Positions 7,978-14,809 of a DNA stretch of 64,000 nt are shown piece after piece. This stretch comes from a virus, in the IMG/VR virus record IMGVR_UViG_3300043409_000956, positions 29,093 to 93,092 of that record; one strand, written 5' to 3'. Each line of letters begins with the position of its first letter. Within the stretch, counting starts at the first letter, position 1. The translations under genes and the position numbers were made by a program. The notes beneath the pieces were generated by a model. That model was not told the origin of the DNA. It worked only from the letters and a program-made list of their open reading frames with translations, and searched no databases.

Positions 7978-10512
7978 ATGAACTTATACGACCTATCTCA
8001 TCCTAGCAAAAAGAAAAAACAACAACTAGCCATGGAAAGCCGCCTGGCTGAATTTGCACCACCTGGTGGAGATGATGGCGGTCCCGACGAAGATGAGATA
8101 CTATTCAAACTAGCCAAACAATGGTGGCTTGGCACTGAACAAGACATGATTCGTGTGGAACGCACACTAGCATCAATGGGTTGGGAAATTGGTGAAGATG
8201 AAGGCAGTTATGACGACGGTGGTGTGTTTGTTGTACGTGCCGGTGATGTCAACGGTAAAAGTTATCAGTCATGGCCGCATGAGGAATTAGTAACGGAAGG
8301 TGCCACGGTAACAACAACCCCTGGATCCGTTGAGCCAGGTGGTGCAGTAGACAACTTTAAACAACAGATGGCCAACAATACTGAACTTGCATATCAGAAA
8401 AAACAACAAGGCATGGCCGAAGGTGACACTGTAGTCAAACACCGTATCGGCCTAACTGTCACAGACCCCAACCACCCCATGGCGAGCAAGCGCAACGAAC
8501 CCTTTCAACGGACTGTGCGTGTGCCCGGCGATGATCCTGCCAAGGCCATCAATGCGGCCATTGCACACTATCGCCGCAAAGGTTACAAAGTGCATGACCA
8601 TCACTACATGGGCACAGTGGACTATACCATAGACGAAGCGGCACCCGATTGGTTGAGACGCACAGCCGGTGCGGCCACAGGTGCATTGGCCGGTGTTGGT
8701 GCAAGTTTCCCCGGTGCGGCCATTGCAGGTCCCATTGGTGGTGCAGTGGCAGGTGCATACGGAGCCAAAGCCGGATATGATTTAGGTGCCGATGCCGCTG
8801 ACTGGGTATATGACAAAGTCACTGGCGAACGAGTTCCGGCAGACAAGACCGAGGTTGATGAAGCATTAACAATGAAGCATCAGCGAGCTCATACAACTCA
8901 AAGACGCCCCGACATCAGCAATAGCCTGGCCGATAGAGACTTTGACATGTCAGAGAAACCCAATGTTGCCAAGAGTGCAGATGGTCACCCCACAGTCAAG
9001 TGGCGTCATCATGGCCATGCCGGACATACTAGAGTTGAGCCCACACTGAACCCGACCACAGTGCAACGCAAGGACACAAGACCCATACCATCTTTCTTGA
9101 AGAAAGGCATGGCGGAAGACGCAGAAAACTTTAACGGCATTGAGTTATCAATGAAGATACAACTCCAAGATGTTGAATATGTTGATGATGAAGATTATGA
9201 TAATCAAGTAATATATGTCACTGCTAGTAGCAACGGTAGGGAACTGGGGCATGTGTTATTTTCGTTTGATGGTGAGTATTTAATGCCTCAGGATTTAGAA
9301 GTAGAAGAAAAGTATCGTGGACAGGGCATTGCTCAAACAATGTATGATTATGTAAAGAGCAAAGGATATAAAATACGCCGCAGTGGACAACAAACTGATG
9401 CAGGCGCTGGATTTTGGGACAAACATAAACCTGGAAAAAATGTCTGGGAACAAGGTGTGGCGGAAGGCTCACTAAACGAATTTGCACCAGATGGCTTTAA
9501 CGGTGATGACGATGAAGGATTCAGTCCGGAAATTGCCAAGATGGCGTATGATGCTGGTAGTGTCAAGGGCGTGAGCCTTGCTGACGGTGCTACATTAGCC
9601 AGAGCAATGGCGATAACGGAGTGGGACAAACAAGACGGTGGCATTTACACCCAGCACTTTGCAAAAGGCTTCAAAGCAGGTCGTATGAATAAAATCAATC
9701 ACCACAATAAACAATACAATCTCAACTTGAAGTTGATGAAAGATGGTAGCATTAGACGCGGTCAGCAAGGTGTGGCGGAAGGTTCATTAGAAGAAGATGA
9801 ATATGATAAAATGCTAAGAGATTTGTTGAAGGCAAGACCTGACTTAACTAAAAAATATGCCAAAGATGTTCAAAAGTCAAAAGATATTGAAAGTGGCAAA
9901 GAGTTAAACAAACTTGTTAAAAAGAATCCTGGTGTATTGAAAACATACAGTGATGCTGTAAAGAGAGATAAGAAACTAGGTGTGGCGGAAGGTGGATACC
10001 GTCAAGGTTTTGCAGATCCCAACGCACCCAGTCTAGGTGGCAGTCGTAGAAAAGATGACGAAGGCAACTCAGAGTTTGATGACCGTCAGCGTAGACAAAC
10101 CGGAATGATATTCTACAAGGTTGACGACGCCGAACTAGCACAACAACTAGGACTCAAACAAACTCGTGCAGGCAAGTGGTATTTGCGTACAGGTAACAGA
10201 CATGCACAACAGACTGCTGACCGTGCATTTGGCCTGGGACGCATTTGGTATCCAAAGAATGAAACTGTAGAGTCAGAAGAGCTCGGCGAACTCAGCAATG
10301 AGTTGTTGGGTCGTTACAAAAAAGAACTAGGTATCCGTGCTAGTGCCGCAGATCGAGCAGGCAACTTTGACAAAGGTCACGAATACTTTAAAAAAATCAA
10401 CCGAGCAACTGTTCGCCAAGGTGATAATGATGCTCGCAGACACGCAGAAAAAGAAAACGATGTAATGGAAACTCGTTTAAATATGATGCGTAAGGCAGGA
10501 TACGATCTATGA
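7978..10512 (+). CDS. Modular polyprotein-like protein with repeated VAEG joints and a GNAT-like module
   Basis: An 844-aa protein built from unrelated modules separated by short repeats: GMAEG (E148), GMAED (E380), GVAEG (E496, E601, E671). Between the first two lies a Gly/Ala-rich glycine-zipper membrane-like stretch (about residues 224-270). The second interval has a GNAT acetyltransferase-like core, with YRGQGIA at 446-452 in the place of the acetyl-CoA loop. Further modules are acidic, helical or Lys-rich. The joints are identical at DNA level (GGTGTGGCGGAAGG) and resemble (L/I/V/M)-x-E|G sites of T4-type prohead proteases. It may be a packaged precursor cut into several peptides during head maturation. 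The start at 7978 follows the previous stop by 1 nt. Function inferred, not shown. Confidence 0.65.
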   Translation: MNLYDLSHPSKKKKQQLAMESRLAEFAPPGGDDGGPDEDEILFKLAKQWWLGTEQDMIRVERTLASMGWEIGEDEGSYDDGGVFVVRAGDVNGKSYQSWPHEELVTEGATVTTTPGSVEPGGAVDNFKQQMANNTELAYQKKQQGMAEGDTVVKHRIGLTVTDPNHPMASKRNEPFQRTVRVPGDDPAKAINAAIAHYRRKGYKVHDHHYMGTVDYTIDEAAPDWLRRTAGAATGALAGVGASFPGAAIAGPIGGAVAGAYGAKAGYDLGADAADWVYDKVTGERVPADKTEVDEALTMKHQRAHTTQRRPDISNSLADRDFDMSEKPNVAKSADGHPTVKWRHHGHAGHTRVEPTLNPTTVQRKDTRPIPSFLKKGMAEDAENFNGIELSMKIQLQDVEYVDDEDYDNQVIYVTASSNGRELGHVLFSFDGEYLMPQDLEVEEKYRGQGIAQTMYDYVKSKGYKIRRSGQQTDAGAGFWDKHKPGKNVWEQGVAEGSLNEFAPDGFNGDDDEGFSPEIAKMAYDAGSVKGVSLADGATLARAMAITEWDKQDGGIYTQHFAKGFKAGRMNKINHHNKQYNLNLKLMKDGSIRRGQQGVAEGSLEEDEYDKMLRDLLKARPDLTKKYAKDVQKSKDIESGKELNKLVKKNPGVLKTYSDAVKRDKKLGVAEGGYRQGFADPNAPSLGGSRRKDDEGNSEFDDRQRRQTGMIFYKVDDAELAQQLGLKQTRAGKWYLRTGNRHAQQTADRAFGLGRIWYPKNETVESEELGELSNELLGRYKKELGIRASAADRAGNFDKGHEYFKKINRATVRQGDNDARRHAEKENDVMETRLNMMRKAGYDL
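9454..9467 (+). repeat. 14-nt joint repeat, copy 1
   Basis: GGTGTGGCGGAAGG, encoding GVAEG inside the modular protein. Further exact copies are at 9769-9782 and 9979-9992, and on the minus strand at 60003-60016 in another modular gene. Confidence 0.8.
9769..9782 (+). repeat. 14-nt joint repeat, copy 2
   Basis: An exact copy of GGTGTGGCGGAAGG at the boundary between two modules of the 844-aa protein. Confidence 0.8.
9979..9992 (+). repeat. 14-nt joint repeat, copy 3
   Basis: An exact copy of GGTGTGGCGGAAGG before the last module of the 844-aa protein. Confidence 0.8.
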
Positions 10513-10940
10513 CACTATCAGAAACTACAAAAATAGCATTTGCTAGCGAATATACCTTTTATTTGAAGGCACACAACTTTCACTGGAATGTGGAAGGTGC
10601 TGACTTCCTAGAACATCACCAGTTGTTTGGCATGATCTACGAAGAAGTATACGGTGCCATTGACGATTTTGCAGAAAAGATTCGCGGCATCGGTAGTTAT
10701 GTGCCAGCCAGCTACACCAGATTCAGTCAATTGAGTCAAATTGGTGACGAGACCAACATACTCAGCCCGGGTGCCATGTTGCATGAACTATCAGAAGACA
10801 ATGAAAAAATGTTGTTGGTACTGAAGATGGCTTATGATGCAGCCGAACAAGCCGGCGAGCATGGATTCTCAAACTTCTTAGCTGAACGGTTAGATGCACA
10901 TCGTAAACACGGTTGGATGTTGAGAGCAAGTCTAAAATAA
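10509..10940 (+). CDS. dps: Dps-like ferritin-family DNA-protection protein
   Basis: A 143-aa protein of the Dps/ferritin-like family, which binds DNA and oxidises ferrous iron with hydrogen peroxide. The family signature is present: HNFHWNVEGADFLEHHQLF near residues 21-39, with the ferroxidase histidines, and AIDDFAEKIR about 20 residues later, with the acidic ligands. It is slightly shorter than cellular Dps (about 155-165 aa). It overlaps the end of the modular protein by ATGA, so it is translationally coupled. It may protect phage DNA or scavenge iron during infection. Dps-like genes are known in marine T4-like phages. Confidence 0.85.
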   Translation: MTLSETTKIAFASEYTFYLKAHNFHWNVEGADFLEHHQLFGMIYEEVYGAIDDFAEKIRGIGSYVPASYTRFSQLSQIGDETNILSPGAMLHELSEDNEKMLLVLKMAYDAAEQAGEHGFSNFLAERLDAHRKHGWMLRASLK

Positions 10941-11641
10941 TGTTGCCCATCATAGCAACATTGGTGATGACACATATCACCATCATATGTGTCACAGTTT
11001 TCCTACACCGCGGACAAGCACATCGCGGATTGATATTTCATCCTGTACTTAGTCACTTTATGCGAGCCTGGCTTTGGCTAACAACCGGAATGGTCACTAA
11101 ACAATGGGTAGCCATACATCGTAAGCATCATAGGTTCAGTGATGTTGCGGGTGACCCACATAGCCCACACGTATATGGAATTGGACGAGTATTGTTTAAA
11201 GGAGCAATGTTATATCATGAAGCAAGCAAAGATACGGACATGGTTAATACATATGGTGCTGGTACTCCTGCTGATTGGATGGAGCTTCACGTATACCAGC
11301 CTTACTCTAGACTTGGCATTGGCATTCTCTTTGTGCTAGACGTCTTGGTGTTTGGATGGTGGGGTCCTGTAATTTGGGGCATCCAGATGATATGGATACC
11401 GTTTTGGGCAGCCGGAGTCATAAACGGCGTTGGTCATTGGATTGGGTATCGTAATGGTGAAACCAAAGATCATAGTCGTAACATCGTGCCTTGGGGCATT
11501 GTCGTTGGTGGAGAGGAGTTGCACAACAATCACCACCTGAACCCAGCAAGTCCCAGGCTCAGCAAGACCTGGTTTGAATTTGATGCAGGCTGGATGTACA
11601 TAAATATTTTTAAATCGCTTGGACTACTTAAAATTAAATGA
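10940..11641 (+). CDS. Fatty acid desaturase (acyl-lipid/acyl-CoA delta-9 type)
   Basis: A 233-aa integral membrane di-iron desaturase. All three histidine boxes are present: HRGQAHR from residue 23, HRKHH at 60-64 and HNNHH at 195-199. At least two hydrophobic spans are seen before box 1 and in the segment VLDVLVFGWWGPVIWGIQMIWIPF. It would introduce a double bond into host acyl chains, changing membrane fluidity. The length is shorter than most bacterial members (about 280-370 aa), as in the phage versions I know. The start codon shares a base with the dps stop (TAATG). Confidence 0.9.
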   Translation: MLPIIATLVMTHITIICVTVFLHRGQAHRGLIFHPVLSHFMRAWLWLTTGMVTKQWVAIHRKHHRFSDVAGDPHSPHVYGIGRVLFKGAMLYHEASKDTDMVNTYGAGTPADWMELHVYQPYSRLGIGILFVLDVLVFGWWGPVIWGIQMIWIPFWAAGVINGVGHWIGYRNGETKDHSRNIVPWGIVVGGEELHNNHHLNPASPRLSKTWFEFDAGWMYINIFKSLGLLKIK

Positions 11642-12267
11642 CATTTTTCTATAAAGAATTAGACCTGCCACCCATACCAGAAGAATTACTAGCACATTTG
11701 CCCGAGATCAGCGATGAGACAACTGCAAAAGATATCGGATATGGATACAGACATTTTAAAAATGGTGTAGAGTTGCATGCCTGCACCTACTCGTGGACTG
11801 TGATCAACGAAGGAATAATGTTGCCATGGTTAAAACAAAATATACTGCCGATACAAAAACATTTAGCAAATGCCACAGTCGATATTCCAGTATACATGCA
11901 GACCGCGACTCCGAGACACCCAGAAGGTGGGGTACATATTGTGCATTCTGATTTCAAAAGAATTGCCGGACTAAATTATCATTGGGCTCTGGGCGGTGAC
12001 GCTGTTGTTAATCGATGGTACAAAGAAAAAGGCAAACCCTTACTGCGCCGTAAAACACAACGTGGGCGACAGTCGGATTCCGGGCGTGTTAAATATGATG
12101 ATTTAGAAATATTAGAAGAAGTTATTATAAAAAAGAATTGTTGGTATCTTATCAACGTGGCCTGCTTGCATGATGTACAAAACATCACCAGCACAAGACA
12201 AGGTATAACAGTTCCATTTATTTCCAACAAAGTGTTGGAGTTGGCAGGTTTTACAGAACACCCTTAG
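11638..12267 (+). CDS. 2OG-Fe(II) oxygenase-like protein
   Basis: A 209-aa protein overlapping the desaturase by 4 nt. An iron-binding facial triad can be read: HSD in GGVHIVHSDFKR and a later His in VACLHDVQN, followed by an Arg in STRQGITVPF where 2-oxoglutarate would be held. Many marine phages carry small oxygenases with this layout, usually of unknown substrate. The first 60 residues are a variable N-terminal extension. It could hydroxylate a protein, a nucleobase or a lipid; the desaturase next door is a neighbour but not proof of a shared pathway. A structured intergenic region follows. Confidence 0.6.
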   Translation: MTFFYKELDLPPIPEELLAHLPEISDETTAKDIGYGYRHFKNGVELHACTYSWTVINEGIMLPWLKQNILPIQKHLANATVDIPVYMQTATPRHPEGGVHIVHSDFKRIAGLNYHWALGGDAVVNRWYKEKGKPLLRRKTQRGRQSDSGRVKYDDLEILEEVIIKKNCWYLINVACLHDVQNITSTRQGITVPFISNKVLELAGFTEHP

Positions 12268-12364
12268 GACCGTAACTTAGGTTACGTGGGTGACCCGGCT
12301 GCTGGGTTCCAAATGTGGGAGTCGTGCCCCATCAAGCATTTGGTGAAGTGAGCACTATTTTTTT
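12268..12364 (+). ncRNA. Structured intergenic RNA / compound terminator
   Basis: Three successive hairpins fill this gap: CGTAAC-TTAG-GTTACG (12271-12286), a second from ACCCGG-CTG-CTGGGT around 12293-12307, and CCAAATG (12309-12315) pairing with CATTTGG (12337-12343) and enclosing an inner TGGG/CCCA pair. Seven T follow at 12358-12364. It may simply terminate the operon, or be a small stable RNA ending at the T-run. It does not fold as a tRNA. Confidence 0.5.
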
Positions 12365-12375
12365 CTAAAGAATTG

Positions 12376-12384
12376 TGTTATAAT
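12376..12384 (+). promoter_or_regulatory. Extended -10 promoter (TGTTATAAT)
   Basis: TGT followed by TATAAT (12379-12384), the extended -10 form; no good -35 box (TATTTT at 17-nt spacing, inside the T-run). The next ATG is 5 nt downstream, so the mRNA would be nearly leaderless. Confidence 0.55.
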
Positions 12385-12389
12385 CAATA

Positions 12390-12932
12390 ATGAAATCTGA
12401 TCAATGGGCAATTACTCTCCCGCCAAGCAAGGACACAATAATCAGTAGCGCCGATTATCGTACATTGAAATTTGTACAGCTACTTGTTAGTAAAATGATT
12501 AACATATCTGTTGCGGAATTGAAAAAAAGTCCTAAACTAATTCTGTCAGATCAAGAACAAATAATCAATCTCATTTACCAAATAGTCAATGTTGAGTTAA
12601 CTGGTATAGATACGTATAAGACTATTAGACAAGATCTTTATTATGTACACCATATTTCGGTAGATGTTACCAAAGAGTTCCTTACTATTGTCGGCGGTGT
12701 CGATACTGTCGTCGAACTTGCACATCAGTCCGAAATTAATAACTTAACTCAGTATATAGAACATTGTGATAATCATAAAAGTTTTGTTTTCAACTTGCTA
12801 TACAATACAGATTACAATAAATCTGCTGTTGAAATTTACAAATGGTTTCTCAACGAATTAACAAAATATCCGCCTGACACTAGTTATGTATCGTACAACC
12901 TGAATAAACTGTTAAGTAACATTAACCTATGA
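12390..12932 (+). CDS. Unknown AT-rich accessory protein
   Basis: A 180-aa, mainly helical, soluble protein (LKFVQLLVSKMINISVAELKK, IINLIYQIVNVEL, VVELAHQSEINNL). Codon use is more AT-rich than in the flanking core genes, which suggests recent acquisition together with the next gene, whose start overlaps its stop (ATGA). No motif is recognised. Because it is coupled to a PP-loop ATPase it may act with it. The promoter directly upstream makes this two-gene unit independent of the preceding operon. Confidence 0.6.
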   Translation: MKSDQWAITLPPSKDTIISSADYRTLKFVQLLVSKMINISVAELKKSPKLILSDQEQIINLIYQIVNVELTGIDTYKTIRQDLYYVHHISVDVTKEFLTIVGGVDTVVELAHQSEINNLTQYIEHCDNHKSFVFNLLYNTDYNKSAVEIYKWFLNELTKYPPDTSYVSYNLNKLLSNINL

Positions 12933-14110
12933 ACAGCGACGTTAATACATTAATAAAATCCAATAGCACATTAACATTGAGGCTATCTACACCTATCAAC
13001 AACATAAAAGGTAGATATTGGATTAATCTAAGAACTATGTTGTTTGGAGTCACCGACATTAGAGCCAGAGTCGGAACTTTTAGTAACCCGTGGTCAACTG
13101 AATTGTCTGACACTTACCGAGTGCCTCCGTTAATTTATATAAATGATAAACTCAAAGATATAGTTGACGCAAGAGCTGTTGAATTAAATCAGTATGCCAA
13201 AAAAACCAACAAACGAATATTAATACAATGGAGCGGTGGTATAGATTCGACGTTGGTTCTTTCTGCATTTATTAAAAACATATCAGCGGCTGATTTATTA
13301 AATGTTTCTGTTATTCTAACACTTAATTCAATCATTGAAAATTATGACTTTTACTGTACACAAATAGCAGGAAAGATATCATGTATAAATTGGTTAGATA
13401 TTGAGATAACCGACGATGTACTAAGAAATAATATCATTCTACACGGAGACCCGGCTGATTGTTTATTTGGTCCCAGTATATCAATGTACCAATCATTGAT
13501 GCACGATAATACTCATTTAGCACCATTTAAAGATAATATAAACTTAGTTGCAAGAACTATAGATCGTTCAAAACTTGATGTTGTAAACAAATATCAAATT
13601 CGAGGATTTGGTAAATGGTATGCTGAAAAAATAACTGATAATCTATTGGAGATTGCACCTGACAATATTACCAGTATTGCTGATTGGTGGTGGTGGCACT
13701 ATTTTAATTTTAAATGGCAATTTAGCCTATCAAGACCTTTCCTACGCAGAAGAACAAATGGTAACGAAGACGTTGGGTTATCTCCGGTCCTTGTTACAGA
13801 ATTTTTGGAAACAGCTTTTTTTAATACAGACCGTTTCCAGCAGTGGAGTTATAGTAACTTGCCATATCTAGTGGGAAATGATATAAAAAATCACAAACAA
13901 GAAGCCAAACAATACATTTACGAATTAGACAAGAATCAAAAATATTTAAGTTGTAAAACCAAAGTAGAGTCCATGCCGGTGTATGATCACGGGCTTGTAC
14001 TAAACTTACGTAGACCAATAATGTGGGATCAGCAATGGAAAGGCTATCATACAAACTATCCAGACTTGCTACCAACATGTGTAGAACATTTAGAAAAATA
14101 TAAAGGTTAA
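12929..14110 (+). CDS. Asparagine-synthase-like PP-loop ATP pyrophosphatase
   Basis: A 393-aa protein with the PP-loop SGGIDS at residues 102-107 (ILIQWSGGIDSTLVLS), which adenylates a carboxylate or carbonyl using ATP and releases pyrophosphate. A later HGDPADCLFGPS resembles the GDGxDExFGGY loop of asparagine synthetase. No N-terminal glutaminase domain is present, so ammonia or another protein must supply the nucleophile. The C-terminus has several Trp/Arg clusters. The gene is AT-rich like its upstream partner. A second, distant PP-loop protein is encoded at 34614-35453. Substrate unknown. Confidence 0.7.
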   Translation: MNSDVNTLIKSNSTLTLRLSTPINNIKGRYWINLRTMLFGVTDIRARVGTFSNPWSTELSDTYRVPPLIYINDKLKDIVDARAVELNQYAKKTNKRILIQWSGGIDSTLVLSAFIKNISAADLLNVSVILTLNSIIENYDFYCTQIAGKISCINWLDIEITDDVLRNNIILHGDPADCLFGPSISMYQSLMHDNTHLAPFKDNINLVARTIDRSKLDVVNKYQIRGFGKWYAEKITDNLLEIAPDNITSIADWWWWHYFNFKWQFSLSRPFLRRRTNGNEDVGLSPVLVTEFLETAFFNTDRFQQWSYSNLPYLVGNDIKNHKQEAKQYIYELDKNQKYLSCKTKVESMPVYDHGLVLNLRRPIMWDQQWKGYHTNYPDLLPTCVEHLEKYKG

Positions 14111-14118
14111 ATTTCTAT

Positions 14119-14147
14119 TTGCTTTTTCCAATAAGTTAGTGTAAAAT
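14119..14147 (+). promoter_or_regulatory. Sigma70-like promoter for the dsbA-like gene
   Basis: TTGCTT (14119-14124), 17-nt spacer, TAAAAT (14142-14147); 22 nt before the ATG at 14170, which has its own AGGAG site. Confidence 0.55.
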
Positions 14148-14169
14148 ACATTTTTAACTAGGAGACACT

Positions 14170-14436
14170 ATGTCACAAGGACCACGCATGTTCAGCGGCG
14201 AACAAAAAGCCAAACTCACACAACTCATCAACGAAGGCATGCAAGTCATGATGGAAGTTGATACCTTAAATGAAGGCTTGGCTGATACAGTTAAAGCCAT
14301 TGCAGAAGAACTTGAAGTCAAACCTGCTGTGCTTAAAAAAGCAATTCGAATTGCACACAAAGCCGCGCTGGGACAAACCAATGCAGATCACGAAGAACTA
14401 AACACTATTTTAGAGACTGTTGGTAAAACTCTGTAA
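14170..14436 (+). CDS. dsbA: DsbA-like double-stranded DNA binding protein
   Basis: An 88-aa, almost fully helical protein, close in length to T4 DsbA (89 aa), a late-transcription accessory DNA-binding protein (unrelated to the disulfide enzyme of that name). It begins with a polar motif (PRMFSGEQKAKLTQLINEG), then helices DTVKAIAEELEVKPAVLKKAIRIAHKAA. Near-identical proteins in marine T4-like phages carry this annotation. It starts after an AGGAG site and shares one base with the next gene. The late-promoter-like boxes in this window fit a T4-like late transcription programme. Confidence 0.6.
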   Translation: MSQGPRMFSGEQKAKLTQLINEGMQVMMEVDTLNEGLADTVKAIAEELEVKPAVLKKAIRIAHKAALGQTNADHEELNTILETVGKTL

Positions 14437-14726
14437 TGAATGACATCCTCAGTGGAACCTCTAACTGGATCAAAGAAGATTATAAAAGCGATAGACTTCG
14501 TTTTTGTTTTGAGGTTTTGGCTTGGGCTATATCTATTGGCTGTAGTATCACTATGGCCCTCACCGTGCCTAATCCTCCCCTTCTCACCATGTACCCAATT
14601 TGGATTACAGGTTGTGCTATATATGCTTGGTGCGCTTATAGTCGTCGTTCCTTTGGTATGCTGGCTAATTATATCCTGCTGGTCACTATCGACACCGTTG
14701 GACTCGTGCGTATGCTCATCCAATGA
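14436..14726 (+). CDS. Small membrane protein conserved in T4-like phages
   Basis: A 96-aa protein with three predicted transmembrane segments (about residues 25-45, 48-66 and 75-94) after a short charged N-terminus (NWIKEDYKSDRLRF). The segment SIGCSITMALTVPNPPLLTMYPIW is typical of a small membrane protein usually found next to DsbA or DNA polymerase in marine T4-like phages. Its stop is at 14724-14726 and its start overlaps the dsbA stop (TAATG). Function unknown. Confidence 0.65.
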   Translation: MNDILSGTSNWIKEDYKSDRLRFCFEVLAWAISIGCSITMALTVPNPPLLTMYPIWITGCAIYAWCAYSRRSFGMLANYILLVTIDTVGLVRMLIQ

Positions 14727-14727
14727 A

Positions 14728-14809
14728 GATAAATATTATCACTAGTCTCGCCGGACTTGAAACGGCATGAAGAGTTGTGTAAGCTCAAAGTTACGCAAAG
14801 GACAGATGA
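14728..14809 (+). promoter_or_regulatory. Leader of the DNA polymerase gene with late-type box and hairpins
   Basis: GATAAATA (14728-14735) lies inside an imperfect palindrome (GATAAATATTATC). About 45 nt later GTGTAA pairs with TTACGC around an 8-nt loop (14775-14794), just before an AAAGGACAG ribosome site. In T4 the polymerase gene has an autoregulatory operator hairpin at this place; this hairpin is a candidate equivalent. Confidence 0.4.

Noticed and set aside
12268-12364. tRNA gene in the structured gap
   Set aside because: There is no acceptor stem/anticodon arrangement; only simple hairpins followed by a T-run.
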